In this document: one piece after another, positions 36,861 to 48,926 of the stretch
How the letters are laid out: every line of letters starts with the position of its first letter
How positions within the stretch are numbered: position 1 is the stretch's first letter
Source: Jeotgalibacillus sp. S-D1
GTDB lineage: Bacteria; Bacillota; Bacilli; Bacillales; Jeotgalibacillaceae
Direction of reading: 5' to 3'
Length of the DNA: 64,000 nucleotides
Assembly: GCF_004358665.1 (NCBI RefSeq)
Contig: NZ_SMZR01000001.1
Coordinates: 868,001 to 932,000, forward strand
The notes under the pieces: generated by a model
What the model was told of the DNA's origin: nothing
The model's database searches: none
What the model saw: the letters and a program-made list of their open reading frames with translations, nothing else
Program-made: the position numbers and the translations under genes

Positions 36861-39049
36861 TAGCGTTTAATTTCTTCCATGATGAAGGCCTCAAAAATAT
36901 CGCCCTCTTTTACATCATTAAAGTTTTTAACTGTAATTCCACATTCATATCCTTTGGCAACTTCTTTTGCATCATCTTTAAAACGCTTAAGAGTATCTAA
37001 CTCGCCTTCGAAAACAACAACACCGTCGCGAAGCAAGCGAATTCCGCTGTCTCGTGTTATTTTACCTTCAATAACATAACTTCCGGCGATTGTTCCTACC
37101 TTGGATACCTTGAATGTTTGTCTTACTTCCGCCTGGCCGATTACTTTTTCTTCAAACTCAGGATCAAGCAAACCTTCCATGGCAGATTCAATTTCCTCAA
37201 TGACTTTGTAAATAATACGGTGGAGGCGCACATCTACTTTTTCAGCATCTGCTGCACGTTTTGCATTTGCATCCGGACGGACATTAAAACCAATTACAAT
37301 GGCATTTGAAGCTGCTGCCAATGTAATATCAGATTCAGTGATCGCCCCTACTGCAGTGTGAATAATTTTGATATTTACACCTTCAACATCGATTTTCAAA
37401 AGTGATGCAGCTACTGCTTCTACAGAACCCTGCACATCCCCTTTGACAATTACATTGAGATCCTTCATTTCACCTTGTTTCATTTGTTCAAACAAATTAT
37501 CAAGGCTGACACGTGTTTTCTCGCCGCGTTGGGCAAGAAGTGCCTGCTGTTCACGCGTTTCTCCGATAGAACGGGCTGTTTTTTCATCTTCAAAAACAAC
37601 AAACCGATCGCCCGCTTGTGGAACATCATTTAAACCGGTAATTTCAACCGGAGTTGATGGACCGGCTTCTTTAACCCGGCGTCCTAAATCATTAACCATC
37701 GCCCGTACACGTCCAAAGGTATAGCCGACTACGATTGGATCTCCGACACGCAATGTACCGTCCTGAACTAGAAGGGTGGCTACAGAGCCTCTACCTTTAT
37801 CAAGCTCAGCTTCAATGACTGTTCCAAGAGCGCGGCGTTTTGGATTGGCTTTATATTCTTCAACTTCCCCTACAAGAAGAACCATCTCTAATAGGTTGTC
37901 AATTCCGTCGCCATTTAATGCAGAAACGGGAACAAATATTGTATCTCCGCCCCATGCTTCCGGAACCAGACCATGCTCTGTTAATTCCTGCATTACGCGA
38001 TCAGGATTTGCTGAAGGTTTATCCATTTTATTAACAGCAATAATAATTGGTACCTCAGCTGCTTTCGCATGGTTAATGGCTTCAACTGTCTGAGGCATTA
38101 CGCCATCATCTGCTGCAACAACCAGAATCGTGATATCTGTTACCTTTGCTCCTCGGGCACGCATTGTTGTAAATGCTGCGTGTCCTGGTGTGTCAAGGAA
38201 TGTGATCTTCTTGTCGTTAACCGCTACCTGGTATGCTCCGATATGCTGGGTGATGCCGCCTGCTTCGCCTTCGGTTACCTTTGTTTTACGGATTGAGTCC
38301 AGAAGGGTTGTTTTTCCGTGGTCAACGTGTCCCATGATCGTTACAACGGAAGGACGCTCAATAACGTCAGCTTCGTTTTGTTCTTCTTCGAAATAGGTTT
38401 CAAGGTCCGTTGAGTCAATAAGAATTTCTTCTTCCACCTCTACACCATAATCCGTACAAATTAATTCTATTGAATCTTTGTCAAGCTCCTGATTGACAGT
38501 AGCCATAACTCCAAGCATAAATAATTTTTTTACAAGCTCAGACGGTTCACGGTGCAGTTTTTTAGCAAGCTCTGCAACGGTTAAAGATTCAACAAACGTA
38601 ATTTTTTCTGGTAGTTCCTTTTGTTTCATTGGAATTGGCTGATAAGGCGTTTTAGACTTCTGGTTGCGATTTTTGCCTTTACCGCCTTGATTAATCCCGC
38701 GCTGATTTGTATTTCGGCCACGGTTTCCACCTTGATTTTGTCCGCCGCGGTTTCCTTGGCCGCCCTGATTTTGAGGGCCGCGGTTTTGTGAAGTATTCTG
38801 ACCGCCTCGATTGCCTTGTGATCCCTGGTTTTGTCCAGTGTTTTGCGGACGGTTAGGTGCTTTATTTTCTTGTTTGGCTGCAGTTGAATTTCCTTTATTA
38901 TAAGAAGCATCCAATTTCGTGATCGCCTCTCCTTCTAATGTTGCCATATGATTTTTAACTTCTATGTTCATGGTTTTTAATAAATCAATGATTTCTTTAC
39001 TGGTGACATTCTGTTTTTTTGCGTATTCATATACACGTAATTTACTCAT
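36860..39049 (-). CDS. infB: Translation initiation factor IF-2
   Basis: 729-residue GTPase that delivers fMet-tRNA to the 30S subunit. An N-terminal IF2_N domain ([18 protein letters not shown]) is followed by a 75-residue Gln/Asn/Gly/Arg-rich repeat (about 55-132, many NRGGQN units) and a second IF2_N-like region. The G domain then carries GHVDHGKT (240-247), DTPGHAAF and NKMDKP. Domain II and the C2 tRNA-binding domain complete the protein. The open frame goes to 39109, but ATG 39049 after GGGGGTGA starts [11 protein letters not shown]. Confidence 0.98.
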   Translation of the reverse strand: MSKLRVYEYAKKQNVTSKEIIDLLKTMNIEVKNHMATLEGEAITKLDASYNKGNSTAAKQENKAPNRPQNTGQNQGSQGNRGGQNTSQNRGPQNQGGQGNRGGQNQGGNRGRNTNQRGINQGGKGKNRNQKSKTPYQPIPMKQKELPEKITFVESLTVAELAKKLHREPSELVKKLFMLGVMATVNQELDKDSIELICTDYGVEVEEEILIDSTDLETYFEEEQNEADVIERPSVVTIMGHVDHGKTTLLDSIRKTKVTEGEAGGITQHIGAYQVAVNDKKITFLDTPGHAAFTTMRARGAKVTDITILVVAADDGVMPQTVEAINHAKAAEVPIIIAVNKMDKPSANPDRVMQELTEHGLVPEAWGGDTIFVPVSALNGDGIDNLLEMVLLVGEVEEYKANPKRRALGTVIEAELDKGRGSVATLLVQDGTLRVGDPIVVGYTFGRVRAMVNDLGRRVKEAGPSTPVEITGLNDVPQAGDRFVVFEDEKTARSIGETREQQALLAQRGEKTRVSLDNLFEQMKQGEMKDLNVIVKGDVQGSVEAVAASLLKIDVEGVNIKIIHTAVGAITESDITLAAASNAIVIGFNVRPDANAKRAADAEKVDVRLHRIIYKVIEEIESAMEGLLDPEFEEKVIGQAEVRQTFKVSKVGTIAGSYVIEGKITRDSGIRLLRDGVVVFEGELDTLKRFKDDAKEVAKGYECGITVKNFNDVKEGDIFEAFIMEEIKR

Positions 39050-39062
39050 TCGTTCACCCCCG

Positions 39063-39371
39063 TTAAGATTCATCGAGCAGTGCAGCCATCTTTTTAGCAA
39101 AGCCTGCATCCATCACAGCAACTGTGACGCGTGCATCTTTGCCAATTGCATGGCCAAGTGTATAGCGGTCGGACGCCGTTCGCATCGGCACTCCGTAATG
39201 ATGGCTTTTATCAGTAATTTTTTTTGCTGTATTATCGGATGCATCTTCAGCCAGTAATATCAGCTTAGCGTTACCCGAACGAATTTCTTTGACCACCAGT
39301 TCTTCTCCAGAAATCACTTTTCCTGCCCGAGTCGCAAGTCCCAGCAGAGACATCCATTTGGCTTGTCTCAT
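39063..39371 (-). CDS. ylxQ: L7Ae-family K-turn RNA-binding protein YlxQ
   Basis: 102-residue protein of the L7Ae/L30e fold, which binds kink-turn RNA. Conserved features: [15 protein letters not shown] and [15 protein letters not shown]. Located between infB and ylxR, and its ATG overlaps the ylxR stop (ATGA). Its cellular RNA target is not known to me. The neighbouring genes for IF2 and NusA imply a role in ribosome or transcription control. Confidence 0.93.
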   Translation of the reverse strand: MRQAKWMSLLGLATRAGKVISGEELVVKEIRSGNAKLILLAEDASDNTAKKITDKSHHYGVPMRTASDRYTLGHAIGKDARVTVAVMDAGFAKKMAALLDES

Positions 39372-39646
39372 TTTCCCGGACCCGCTTCCACTAATGCAAG
39401 CAGCTCTTCATAAATTGACTCGTCAACTTTGGCTTGCAAGTGGCTCGATAATATGTTTTTCTTGCGCGCTTTTAAAATCGCGTCCTTATCTTTGGAGAGA
39501 TAAGCACCACGACCTGATTTCTTACCTGTTAAATCGATGGATACTTCGCCTTCTTTCGAACGGACAATGCGCACCATCTCTTTTTTTTCTTTCATTTCGT
39601 TTGTTGCAATACATTTTCTAAGCGGTATTTTTCTTTTTGCAGGCAT
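39368..39646 (-). CDS. ylxR: YlxR family RNA-binding protein (RNase P modulator RnpM)
   Basis: 92-residue basic protein of the YlxR (DUF448) family. It has the family motif [19 protein letters not shown] and GRGAYLS. Recent work in B. subtilis describes YlxR as RnpM, binding RNase P RNA and modulating its activity (from memory). It lies 15 nt downstream of nusA and overlaps ylxQ by 4 nt. Confidence 0.93.
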   Translation of the reverse strand: MPAKRKIPLRKCIATNEMKEKKEMVRIVRSKEGEVSIDLTGKKSGRGAYLSKDKDAILKARKKNILSSHLQAKVDESIYEELLALVEAGPGK

Positions 39647-39661
39647 GCACCTTCGCTCCCT

Positions 39662-40786
39662 TTATTCGAGGTCATCATCCGAATAAGTAAAGGAATTATC
39701 CATTTCTTCTTCGGTAAATAAAGGCTGATCATCACGCGGATAAATTCCAAGCTCACGCGCATCAGTTTCACTCTTAATATCAATTTTCCAGCCGGTCAAC
39801 TTAGCTGCCAGACGTGCATTTTGACCGCGTTTGCCTATTGCAAGAGATAATTGATAGTCCGGCACTACAACGGTAGTTGCTTTATCTTCTTCTTTAACTT
39901 GTACGTCAACTACTTTAGAAGGGCTCAGAGCATTCGCAACAAATACAGTAGGATCATCAGACCATTCTACAATATCAATCTTTTCACCTTTTAATTCATT
40001 GACGATTGCCTGTACTCTCGTTCCTTTTGCCCCTACACATGCTCCAACTGCATCTACTTCGTCATTATCGGAGTGTACCGAAATTTTCGAACGATCTCCT
40101 GCTTCTCTTGAAACAGACTTTATTTCCACTGTTCCGTCGAAAATTTCAGGTACTTCAACCTCAAACAATCGCTTAAGTAAGCCAGGGTGTGTTCTGGATA
40201 CAAAGATCTGCGGTCCTTTAGTTGTGCGTTCAACTTTTGTTATATAAACCTTGATGCGATCGTGCGGCTTATAGGATTCGTTTGGCATTTGTTCATTTAG
40301 CGGAAGCAATGCTTCTATTTTCCCTAATGCAACATAAATAAAGCGATGGTCCTGACGTTGAACAATCCCTGTCATAATGTCATCTTCACGGTCAACAAAT
40401 TCAGTGTAAATAATTCCGCGTTCTGCTTCACGAACACGCTGAGTAACAACTTGTTTAGCTGTTTGAGCAGCGATACGGCCAAAGTTTCGTGGTGTCACCT
40501 CAAGCTCAACAATGTCCCCAACTTCAAACGCAGGGTCTTTTTCATGTGCATCCTCAAGGGAAATTTCAAGTCTTGAATCAAAAACCTCATCCACGACTTC
40601 TTTTCTTGCAAATACCCTCATGGAACCATTGTCCAAATTGAGATCCACACGAACATTTTGCGCCTGGTTAAAATTGCGCTTGTAAGCTGAAACCAATGCT
40701 GCTTCGATCGCATCAATTAATACTTCACGATCAATGCCTTTTTCTTTTTCAAGAAATATTAAAGCATCTAATAATTCTGTACTCAT
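39662..40786 (-). CDS. nusA: Transcription termination/antitermination factor NusA
   Basis: 374-residue RNA polymerase-binding factor that promotes pausing and intrinsic termination. It comprises an N-terminal domain (about 1-125), an S1 domain (GIVQRQDHRFIYVALGK) and two KH domains (VGACVGAKGTRVQAI and SLAIGKRGQNARLAAKLTGW). A short acidic tail follows, with no extra AR repeats, as in Bacilli. The TTG at 40807 opens the frame earlier but lies in the ribosome binding site. ATG 40786 gives MSTELLDAL. Cotranscribed with rimP 41 nt upstream. Confidence 0.97.
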   Translation of the reverse strand: MSTELLDALIFLEKEKGIDREVLIDAIEAALVSAYKRNFNQAQNVRVDLNLDNGSMRVFARKEVVDEVFDSRLEISLEDAHEKDPAFEVGDIVELEVTPRNFGRIAAQTAKQVVTQRVREAERGIIYTEFVDREDDIMTGIVQRQDHRFIYVALGKIEALLPLNEQMPNESYKPHDRIKVYITKVERTTKGPQIFVSRTHPGLLKRLFEVEVPEIFDGTVEIKSVSREAGDRSKISVHSDNDEVDAVGACVGAKGTRVQAIVNELKGEKIDIVEWSDDPTVFVANALSPSKVVDVQVKEEDKATTVVVPDYQLSLAIGKRGQNARLAAKLTGWKIDIKSETDARELGIYPRDDQPLFTEEEMDNSFTYSDDDLE

Positions 40787-40827
40787 TAATCTGTCATCTC
40801 CCTTCAAACCCCATTCACGTCTTTACT

Positions 40828-41298
40828 TTATGAAAAAGAAACAGCGAGTCTTGCTTTTGCAACTTTTTCTTTGGGGATCGTGACTGTTTTCTTTCTCGTC
40901 TTAATCATGACTGCAACTGTCAGTGTTTCACCGTTATAAGATGTGAGTGTGCCTTCGATTTCTTTAAGCCCGTCAACAGGTTCATACGTTTTAACGTATA
41001 TATGTTTTCCAATTGCTCTATGGAAGTCCTTTTCCTTTTTTAATGGCCGCTCTGCGCCAGGTGAGGAAACCTCCAAGAAGTAATTTTGCGGAATAGGATC
41101 AAGTTCATCAAGCTTTTCACTCAGGCGGTTGCTGACTATGCCGCATTCTTCGATGTCCACGCCTTCTTCTTTGTCGATAAACACTCTTAAAAACCAATTG
41201 GATCCCTCTTTAACAAATTCAACATCAACAAGTTCAAGGTTCATATCGTTTAAAATAGGGGTTGCTAATTGTTCTACGAGTTCATTAATTTTACTCAT
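40828..41298 (-). CDS. rimP: Ribosome maturation factor RimP
   Basis: 156-residue factor for 30S assembly (YlxS). It has the RimP N domain ([23 protein letters not shown]), [18 protein letters not shown], and a C-terminal SH3-like domain. The ATG at 41298 follows GGAGG. First gene of the nusA-infB-type operon, preceded by a promoter and a terminator-like hairpin in its leader. Confidence 0.96.
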   Translation of the reverse strand: MSKINELVEQLATPILNDMNLELVDVEFVKEGSNWFLRVFIDKEEGVDIEECGIVSNRLSEKLDELDPIPQNYFLEVSSPGAERPLKKEKDFHRAIGKHIYVKTYEPVDGLKEIEGTLTSYNGETLTVAVMIKTRKKTVTIPKEKVAKARLAVSFS

Positions 41299-41341
41299 CC
41301 GTTTCCTCCATTATTCTTTGAAAAATGTCTGAAACAACACA

Positions 41342-41366
41342 AAAGAGCGGGCGGCACCCACTCTTT
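41342..41366 (-). terminator. Terminator-like hairpin in the rimP-nusA leader
   Basis: The stem AAAGAG-x-GGG/CCC-x-CTCTTT (41342-41351 with 41357-41366) has a 5-nt loop, and the minus-strand exit reads TTTTGTGTTGTTT. It lies between the promoter at 41401-41429 and rimP, so it is in the mRNA leader and can act as an attenuator as well as a polC terminator. NusA-dependent autoregulation through a leader terminator before rimP has been reported in B. subtilis (from memory). Confidence 0.65.
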
Positions 41367-41400
41367 CGACGTCAGAGTTATCAGTAGTATTTCCACAAGT

Positions 41401-41429
41401 ATAATACCATATATTGCTCTATGATGCAA
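41401..41429 (-). promoter_or_regulatory. SigA promoter of rimP-nusA-infB operon
   Basis: TTGCAT (41424-41429, minus strand), a 17-nt spacer and TATTAT (41401-41406), 5 nt after the polC stop. The leader is about 95 nt. Confidence 0.6.
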
Positions 41430-41434
41430 ATGGA

Positions 41435-44400
41435 TCAGAAGAGTGACAGCTGGTTTTGATCAGGCATCCCATCAAGGCATCCCTGGGATTCAAGGTACTC
41501 AATAATGGTCTTTGATACTTTCCCTCTCTTCTGAAGGTCCTCTTTTGATAGAAACTCACCATGTTCTCTTGCAGCCACAATATTAATCGCAGCATTTGTC
41601 CCAAGTCCGGGAATCGCATTAAATGGCGGTATCAATGTATCACCTTCAATGATGAAGTTTTTCGCATCAGATTTGTATAAATCCACCTGGCTGAACTTAT
41701 AACCCCGCTCACACATCTCAAGGCAAAGCTCCAGTACCGTTAGTAAACTTTTTTCTTTTGGAGCCGCATCCAGTCCTTTAGCATTGATTGCTTCGATTCT
41801 GGACTTGATTGTTTGTGAACCAGCTTTCATAGCTTCCAAGTCAAAATCCTCAGCACGGACAGTGAAATAAGCCGCGTAATATAGTTTTGGATGATGAACT
41901 TTAAAATAAGCAATCCTGACAGCCATTAAAACATACGCTGCAGCATGGGCTTTAGGGAACATGTATTTAATTTTTTTACATGAGTCAATATACCAGTCGG
42001 GTACATTGTTCTTTTTCATTTCTTCTTCCCACTCGGGGTTCAGGCCTTTACCCTTACGCACAAACTCCATGATTTTAAAGGCAAGAGATGGATCCAGCCC
42101 CTGGTAAATTAAATACACCATAATATCATCCCGGCAGCCAATTACATCAGAAAGCTCACATATTCCGTTATGAATTAACTCCTGGGCATTTCCGAGCCAT
42201 ACATCTGTACCATGTGATAAGCCTGATATCTGTACTAGCTCCGAAAATGTAGTTGGTTTTGTATCTTCCAGCATCTGGCGTACAAATCGGGTTCCAAACT
42301 CAGGGATGCCAAGCGTGCCGGTTTTACACATAATTTGTTCTTCTGTTACGCCAAGAGACTCCGTTCCGCTGAATATTTTCATTACTTCCGGATCATCTGT
42401 CGGAATTGTTTTAGGGTCTATTCCCGAAAGATCCTGCAGCATTCTGATTACTGTTGGATCATCATGTCCAAGGATATCGAGCTTAAGCAGATTATCGTGA
42501 ATAGAATGAAAGTCAAAATGAGTGGTCTTCCATTCTGAATCACTGGCATTAGCTGGGAATTGTATCGGGGAAAAATCGTAGATATCCATGTAATCAGGCA
42601 CTACGATAATACCTCCGGGGTGCTGTCCTGTAGTACGCTTAACCCCTGTGCACCCTTGAGCCAGCCGTTCAACTTCAGCCCCTCTATAGTGAAGGTTATT
42701 GTCACCGGCATATCCTTTTACATACCCAAAAGCTGTTTTGTCTGCCACTGTGCCAATTGTACCTGCACGATAAACATACTCTTCACCGAATAATTCCTTA
42801 GTATAATTATGTGCAACCGGCTGATATTCTCCGCTAAAGTTCAGATCGATATCTGGTACCTTATCTCCTTTAAATCCCAGGAACGTTTCAAACGGGATGT
42901 CCTGTCCATCCTTCGTATAAGGAATATTACAATCAGGGCAGCTTTTATCCTCTAAATCAAACCCTGAGCTGACAGAACCATCATCAAAAAACTCCGATTT
43001 TTTGCATGACGGGCATACGTAATGAGGTGGCAGGGGATTTACCTCAGTGATTTCGGTCATTGTAGCTACAAAGGAAGAACCAACAGATCCCCTGGATCCG
43101 ACCAGATAGCCGTCAATCAAGGATTTTTTCACGAGTTTATGAGAAATTAAGTAAATAACAGCAAACCCGTGGCCTATGATACTTTTTAATTCTTTTTCAA
43201 GCCTCGCTTCAACAATTTCAGGAAGTTCTTCACCATAGATGCTATGTGCCATGGAATAGCTCATATTCCGCATCTCTTCGTCTGCACCTTCAATTTTCGG
43301 GGTATACAAATCGTCTTTGATCGGCTTAAGATCCTCGATTCGGTCCGCGATTTTGTTGGAATTTGTAACGACGAGCTCTTTTGCTTTTTCTTTACCTAAA
43401 AAAGAGAATTCCTCCAGCATCTCATTGGTTGTTCTGAAATGAACATCCGGAAGTTCATGACGATTTAACGGATTGGCCCCGCCCATGGACGATATAAGAA
43501 TTTTACGGTAGAGCTTGTCATTTTTATCAAGATAATGAACATTCCCCGTTGCAACTGCAGGCAGGTTAAGCTTCTCTGCTAAATCCACTACTTTTTTCAT
43601 GATCTCTTCTAAATTTTCTTCATCCCGGATTAATTCCAGTTCAATTAAATGCTTATAAGCAGACTTAGGGTGAATTTCAATATAATCATAAAATGAAGCA
43701 ACTTCCTCCACTTCTTCAGCGGATTTCTGCATCATTCCTTCAAATACTTCCCCTTTATCACAGCCGGAGCCGATCAGCAGACCCTCCCTGTGTTTTTGAA
43801 GGGTGGATCTTGGAATTCTTGGCACCCGGTAAAAATAATTCAGATGGGAGATAGAAACCAGCTTAAAAAGATTTTTTAAACCTTCCTGTGTGGTTGCAAG
43901 CAGCGTCACATGACTTGGTCTGGCCCGTTTAAATGCCTCTCCCACACCCATATAATCATTTAATTGATTGTGGTTAAATATCTCTTTTTCCTGTGCTTTT
44001 TTCAGCATTTTAACCAGAATATAACCAGTGGCCTCTGCATCATAAATAGCACGGTGATGCTGAGTCAGCTCAACTTCAAATTTTTTCGCCAGTGTGTTGA
44101 GCCGGTGATTTTTCATTTCGGGATGTAAAAAACGGGCAAGCTCCAGCGTATCAATTACCGGATTTGTTGCTTTTTCCAGCCCTGTTCTGCGATAACCCAC
44201 ATTTAAAAACCCCATATCAAATGAAGCATTGTGGGCTACTAAAATATCATCGGCTGCCCATTTGTGAAAGTCTTTTAATACTTCTTCAATTTCCGGCGCA
44301 TTACGGACCATATCATCCGTAATACCAGTTAAATTGATAGTAGTAGCAGATAAAGGGTGATGGGGATTGGCAAAACGTTCAAATTTGTCAACAATCTCTC

Positions 44401-45754
44401 CATCATGAATCTTGACCGCTGCAAGTTCAATTATTTTATCGTAAACAGCAGAGAGTCCTGTTGTTTCCACATCGAACACGATATAGCTTGCTTCGGCAAG
44501 TAAACGGTCAGCGGGATTGTACGCGATTGGAACCCCATCATCCACAAGATTCGCTTCAACACCGTAGAGAATTTTAATTCCATTTTTCTGACCAGCTGCA
44601 TATGCTTCAGGAAAAGATTGTGCTACGGCATGATCTGTAATCGCTATAGCAGGATGTCCCCATTTTTTTGCTTGTGAAACCAATGTTGAAACAGAAGAAA
44701 CGGCATCCATTTGGCTCATCGGTGTGTGAAGATGCAGTTCTACACGTTTTTCTCCTTCAGGGGCGGTATCCTGTCGAAGATTTGGCTGAATTTCCATTAC
44801 ATCTTGAGCAATCATGACCAAATCACGTACAAATGTATCATTTTGAATGGAGCCCTTCGCCCGGACCCACATTCCTTTTTTCACTTGATTCATAATGGCT
44901 GCATCCTCTTTATCCCGAGAGAACATCTTCACTAAAATAGAGTCTGTATAATCTGTAACCTTAAAGGTTAGCAGCGACCTGCCGCTTCTGAGTTCTTTGA
45001 CTTCTGCATCAAAAATAAGCCCCTGGATCGCAATTTTGCGCTCCTCATCCTGAATCGTGCGAATTTCAACCGGTTCGTCAGGTTTAATTGAATACCCTAT
45101 GGATACAGGACCGGACGGAGCTTCCGCATCTCCTTTAGCGTTCTCCATCTTTTGCATTTCAACCAATGCCTGCTTGGCCCATTCTTCTTCTTCTTTTTTC
45201 TTTGATTCAACAAACGCATCATACTCTGCGGTTGATTGGTTTTCACTCACCTCCGTTTGAAGCGTCAGGTTTGGAAAACCCCATTTAGAAAAAGTCTGGC
45301 AAAGGGCTTCAGCATACTTGTTTTTTATCTGCATGCCTTCTGTTTCGTTTGAAACTTTAACCAGTAATCTGTTTCCATTTATTGAAGGCTGCTGTTTTGT
45401 CAGCAGAGATAATAAAGGTGGTGCAATGCCTTGCAGCTCTTCCAGGCAAATTTGCCAGTAATCGTATATCTGCTCTTCAGAAACGCCAGCCGAAACAGTT
45501 GTCACACTGAAATCGACTGAGGCAATATGCTGGAATGCCTGGGACAATCTGTTTGTAAATTCTCTCATCGCTGAGCAGGGTATTATGTTAGTAAATAAAA
45601 AATGGAAATGCCACTTCTTATTGGCTTTATGAACTGACAGACGATCAATTTCAGCTCCCTCAAAAATCGTGGCATACTGGTCGTCTGTGAGCTCCAGCTG
45701 CTGAAGCAATAAGTGGAATTTTTCCTTTTTTGACAGTTCGGTTGTTTGATTCAT
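41435..45754 (-). CDS. polC: DNA polymerase III alpha subunit, PolC type
   Basis: 1439-residue Gram-positive replicative polymerase. Order: N-terminal domain, OB fold ([20 protein letters not shown]), PHP domain starting [14 protein letters not shown], and an inserted DnaQ-like proofreading exonuclease ([26 protein letters not shown]). The second part of PHP follows, then the zinc finger (CPSC...CPDC) and polymerase motifs including [13 protein letters not shown] and [11 protein letters not shown] 45754 with GGGGG 7 nt upstream is preferred over the longer frame to 45787. Located between proS and rimP as in B. subtilis. Confidence 0.98.
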   Translation of the reverse strand: MNQTTELSKKEKFHLLLQQLELTDDQYATIFEGAEIDRLSVHKANKKWHFHFLFTNIIPCSAMREFTNRLSQAFQHIASVDFSVTTVSAGVSEEQIYDYWQICLEELQGIAPPLLSLLTKQQPSINGNRLLVKVSNETEGMQIKNKYAEALCQTFSKWGFPNLTLQTEVSENQSTAEYDAFVESKKKEEEEWAKQALVEMQKMENAKGDAEAPSGPVSIGYSIKPDEPVEIRTIQDEERKIAIQGLIFDAEVKELRSGRSLLTFKVTDYTDSILVKMFSRDKEDAAIMNQVKKGMWVRAKGSIQNDTFVRDLVMIAQDVMEIQPNLRQDTAPEGEKRVELHLHTPMSQMDAVSSVSTLVSQAKKWGHPAIAITDHAVAQSFPEAYAAGQKNGIKILYGVEANLVDDGVPIAYNPADRLLAEASYIVFDVETTGLSAVYDKIIELAAVKIHDGEIVDKFERFANPHHPLSATTINLTGITDDMVRNAPEIEEVLKDFHKWAADDILVAHNASFDMGFLNVGYRRTGLEKATNPVIDTLELARFLHPEMKNHRLNTLAKKFEVELTQHHRAIYDAEATGYILVKMLKKAQEKEIFNHNQLNDYMGVGEAFKRARPSHVTLLATTQEGLKNLFKLVSISHLNYFYRVPRIPRSTLQKHREGLLIGSGCDKGEVFEGMMQKSAEEVEEVASFYDYIEIHPKSAYKHLIELELIRDEENLEEIMKKVVDLAEKLNLPAVATGNVHYLDKNDKLYRKILISSMGGANPLNRHELPDVHFRTTNEMLEEFSFLGKEKAKELVVTNSNKIADRIEDLKPIKDDLYTPKIEGADEEMRNMSYSMAHSIYGEELPEIVEARLEKELKSIIGHGFAVIYLISHKLVKKSLIDGYLVGSRGSVGSSFVATMTEITEVNPLPPHYVCPSCKKSEFFDDGSVSSGFDLEDKSCPDCNIPYTKDGQDIPFETFLGFKGDKVPDIDLNFSGEYQPVAHNYTKELFGEEYVYRAGTIGTVADKTAFGYVKGYAGDNNLHYRGAEVERLAQGCTGVKRTTGQHPGGIIVVPDYMDIYDFSPIQFPANASDSEWKTTHFDFHSIHDNLLKLDILGHDDPTVIRMLQDLSGIDPKTIPTDDPEVMKIFSGTESLGVTEEQIMCKTGTLGIPEFGTRFVRQMLEDTKPTTFSELVQISGLSHGTDVWLGNAQELIHNGICELSDVIGCRDDIMVYLIYQGLDPSLAFKIMEFVRKGKGLNPEWEEEMKKNNVPDWYIDSCKKIKYMFPKAHAAAYVLMAVRIAYFKVHHPKLYYAAYFTVRAEDFDLEAMKAGSQTIKSRIEAINAKGLDAAPKEKSLLTVLELCLEMCERGYKFSQVDLYKSDAKNFIIEGDTLIPPFNAIPGLGTNAAINIVAAREHGEFLSKEDLQKRGKVSKTIIEYLESQGCLDGMPDQNQLSLF

Positions 45755-45774
45755 ATTTCCCCCAATCCAGACAA

Positions 45775-45802
45775 TAAAGGCTGGCACTATCGCGCCAGCC
45801 TT
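45775..45802 (-). terminator. Probable terminator of proS
   Basis: A 9-bp stem AAGGCTGGC/GCCAGCCTT (45777-45785 with 45794-45802) with an 8-nt loop. The minus-strand exit TTTATTGT is a short T-run. It lies between proS and polC. Confidence 0.6.
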
Positions 45803-45822
45803 AAAGTCAACACTTCTATAGA

Positions 45823-47538
45823 TTATATGTTTGACAGCTGTCGGAAAATATCTTGTAATTTATCTGTCAGTTCTTCTTTTTGCACTTCGTATGACTCTCC
45901 AGACTTCCGGATTTTCACTTCTACTATGCCTTCAGAAGCCCTTTTTCCTACAGTGATTCGAACAGGCATGCCAATTAAATCAGAATCGGCAAATTTAACA
46001 CCTGCCCGTTCCTTGCGATCATCGAGCAGAACCTGATATCGGTAATCTTTTAAGAGCTTGTACAGCTCTTCAGCAGTTGTTGACTGCACCTCATCCTTCA
46101 TATTCAATGGCAGAATATGAAGATCATAAGGAGCAATATTAACAGGCCATGTTAGACCGTTTTCATCATTAAACTGTTCTGCAATCGCTGCCAGTGTTCT
46201 TGAAACACCGATACCGTAACAGCCCATAATAAATGGTTTCGATCGTCCATTTTCATCCAGGATCGTTGCATTCATCGGTTCGCTGTAAGTTGTTCCAAGT
46301 TTAAACACGTGCCCTACTTCAATTCCTTTTGCGAATTGAATCGTTCCTGTACCATCAGGAGACGGATCCCCTTCTAAAATAAACCGTAAATCAGCAAACT
46401 TGGAAACTGAAAAATCACGTTCAAGCTTAGCGTTCACATAGTGAGCACCTTCCTCATTTGCTCCTATCACAATATCTCCCATCGCTTTAACCGCATGGTC
46501 GGCTATCACCGTTATATCGTCCGGTAACTGCGCGGGACCAATTGAGCCTGCTCCTGCAGACAGCAATGATTGGGTTTGTTCTGGTGATGCCAGTTCAACG
46601 ATACGGGCATCCATAGCATGTTTCACTTTAACATCATTGACTTCATGATCGCCTCGTACTAAAACCAGTACAGGGTTTTCATCAGCAATAAACAGCATGG
46701 ATTTAACAGTATCTTCTGCCTCTATTTCCAGATAAGCAGAAACCTCAGCAATTGTTTTCTGATCAGGTGTTTCAATGCGTTTAATTTCTTTCCCGCTGTG
46801 TTCTTTTTCGGTATAAGTTGTTACGACTGCCGCCATTTCCAAATTAGCTGCATAATCCGATGAATCAGAAAAAGCGATCGTATCTTCTCCTATTTCAGAT
46901 AAAACCATAAATTCATGATTATCCTTACCACCGATAGCACCTGAATCAGCCAGTACAGCTCTAAAATTCAGTCCGCATCGTCTAAAAATGTTTGAGTATG
47001 CCTGATACATGCGTTCATACGACTCATCTAAACTCTCCTGATTGCTGTGGAAAGAGTAGGCATCCTTCATGAGAAATTCTCTTCCGCGCAGCAAACCGAA
47101 GCGGGGACGTTTTTCATCACGGAATTTAGACTGGATCTGGTAAAGGGTCAACGGTAAGCGCTTGTATGATTTAACCTCATCACGCAGCAGGCTTGTAATG
47201 ACTTCTTCATGTGTAGCACCCAGGGCAAACTCACGGTTGTGACGATCCTTCATTCGCATTAACTCTGGACCATAAGTTGACCAGCGGCCAGACTCTTCCC
47301 AAAGTTCAGCAGGCTGGAGTGAAGGCATTAGCATTTCAACCGCCCCTGCTGCATCCATCTCTTCCCTTACGATTGATTCAACTTTTTGAAGCACCTTTTT
47401 GCCAAGCGGCAGGAATGAATAGATTCCACTGGCATTTTGACGAATAAATCCTGCTCTTAAAAGCAGTTGATGGCTTTTTATATCCGCATCTGCTGGTACT
47501 TCACGCAGCGTCGGAATAAGTGTTTGACTTTGTTTCAT
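45823..47538 (-). CDS. proS: Prolyl-tRNA synthetase
   Basis: 571-residue class II synthetase (bacterial type). Motifs: [21 protein letters not shown] at the N-terminus, motif 2 [17 protein letters not shown], and the inserted YbaK-like editing domain at about 230-380. Motif 3 is GCYGIGVSR and an anticodon-binding domain ends the protein. A GTG at 47547 lies in the AGAGGTG ribosome binding site; ATG 47538 is the start. Follows rseP by 24 nt. Confidence 0.97.
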   Translation of the reverse strand: MKQSQTLIPTLREVPADADIKSHQLLLRAGFIRQNASGIYSFLPLGKKVLQKVESIVREEMDAAGAVEMLMPSLQPAELWEESGRWSTYGPELMRMKDRHNREFALGATHEEVITSLLRDEVKSYKRLPLTLYQIQSKFRDEKRPRFGLLRGREFLMKDAYSFHSNQESLDESYERMYQAYSNIFRRCGLNFRAVLADSGAIGGKDNHEFMVLSEIGEDTIAFSDSSDYAANLEMAAVVTTYTEKEHSGKEIKRIETPDQKTIAEVSAYLEIEAEDTVKSMLFIADENPVLVLVRGDHEVNDVKVKHAMDARIVELASPEQTQSLLSAGAGSIGPAQLPDDITVIADHAVKAMGDIVIGANEEGAHYVNAKLERDFSVSKFADLRFILEGDPSPDGTGTIQFAKGIEVGHVFKLGTTYSEPMNATILDENGRSKPFIMGCYGIGVSRTLAAIAEQFNDENGLTWPVNIAPYDLHILPLNMKDEVQSTTAEELYKLLKDYRYQVLLDDRKERAGVKFADSDLIGMPVRITVGKRASEGIVEVKIRKSGESYEVQKEELTDKLQDIFRQLSNI

Positions 47539-47562
47539 ATTTTGCACCTCTGCTTTACTTAT

Positions 47563-48822
47563 CTACTGTAAAAAGAATCTCTGTATATCGTTCCAGGTTA
47601 CAACGATCATCAATAACATTAATAAAGCAAATCCGACGAAATGAACCATTCCTTCTTTTTGACGGTCAATCGGCTTTCCTCTGAGCGCTTCAACGCCAAA
47701 GAACAATAATCTGCCTCCATCAAGAGCCGGTAATGGCAGAAGGTTCATAATACCAAGATTTATGCTTAAGATAGCGCCCCAGCGCATCAAATAGTAGATC
47801 CCTGACTCTGCAACTACCTCAGTGGATTTATAAATCCCAACCGGTCCCGAAAGTGCATCAATGGAAAATTGGCCGGTAACCAATTGTCCAAGTAAATCAA
47901 AAATCGTCACAGTCCAAAAGTATGTTTGCTCTGCACCAAAAGAAAGTGCCTGAAGCGGGGATTTTTCAATCGGACTATAGACACCAATGATCCCTATCTT
48001 TGCATCTTCAACTTCCTGAACATCCGGCGTAACAGCTACGGTCATAATTTCGCCATTCCGTTCAATCTGCATCGAAATCTCTTCATTTGGATGCTCTTGA
48101 ATTATAGCTGTTAGATCATTCCACTCGTTGATTGACTCACCGTCAATCTCCTGAATGCGATCGCCTTCCTGAAGTCCTGCTTCTACTGCTGCGCCATCCT
48201 CAAGCAGCTCGCCCAGTTCAGGTTCCTGTGTTGGCACCCCTTGCAATAGTCCAATTAGTGCGAACACAACAAACGCTAACACAAAATTCATCATCGGCCC
48301 AGCAAATATGGTAATAGCACGCTGACTTAATTTTTTGGAATTGAATTGACGATCCCAGGGAGCGATTTGTGATTCCACACCATCTTCTACAAATACCGCA
48401 TTTTTAGCAATGCTGTAGGTTCTGATTTGTTCTTCTCCCTCTTCGTACCCTTTAATAAAAAGCTCTTTTTCAATATCTGCTTCAGCGACTTCCACTACTC
48501 TCAGGTTTGGGTAGCGGTCTTTATTATTAATGACAATTTTTTGAACCGTTTCATCCTGATTAAATAACAGCCCAACCCGAAACCCCGGTTTAAGCTCAAC
48601 CATTTCCGGATCTTCGCCCGCCATGCGGACATATCCCCCGATTGGAAGCAAACGGATTGTATACTGGGTCTCATGCCGCTTAAATGCTAAGATTTTGGGA
48701 CCCATCCCTATCGCAAATTCACGGCATAAAATGCCAGCTCTCTTTGCAAATACAAAGTGACCTAGTTCATGAAAAAAAACAAGAGCACCAAAAATAACAA
48801 TAAATGCGATGACCGTATTCAT
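47563..48822 (-). CDS. rseP: RIP (site-2) zinc metalloprotease RseP/RasP
   Basis: 419-residue intramembrane protease (RasP) that cleaves anti-sigma factors and signal-peptide remnants. Zinc motif HELGH sits in the first transmembrane helix (ALVFFHELGHFVFAKR). A PDZ domain is in the middle (about 190-260), and LPLPALDGGRL supplies the distal Asp ligand. GTG codons at 48834 and 48828 precede the ATG at 48822. The ATG gives MNTVIAF, as in B. subtilis, with AAGGTGG about 9 nt upstream. Confidence 0.95.
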   Translation of the reverse strand: MNTVIAFIVIFGALVFFHELGHFVFAKRAGILCREFAIGMGPKILAFKRHETQYTIRLLPIGGYVRMAGEDPEMVELKPGFRVGLLFNQDETVQKIVINNKDRYPNLRVVEVAEADIEKELFIKGYEEGEEQIRTYSIAKNAVFVEDGVESQIAPWDRQFNSKKLSQRAITIFAGPMMNFVLAFVVFALIGLLQGVPTQEPELGELLEDGAAVEAGLQEGDRIQEIDGESINEWNDLTAIIQEHPNEEISMQIERNGEIMTVAVTPDVQEVEDAKIGIIGVYSPIEKSPLQALSFGAEQTYFWTVTIFDLLGQLVTGQFSIDALSGPVGIYKSTEVVAESGIYYLMRWGAILSINLGIMNLLPLPALDGGRLLFFGVEALRGKPIDRQKEGMVHFVGFALLMLLMIVVTWNDIQRFFLQ

Positions 48823-48926
48823 AGTCACAACCACCTTTTTTTATAATTACCTTCGTTTGGTAAATTAAATTCACGATTATTAACTCATTGTAGCATGTTC
48901 TAAAAAAGTGGGGTAATGTTTCCTCA

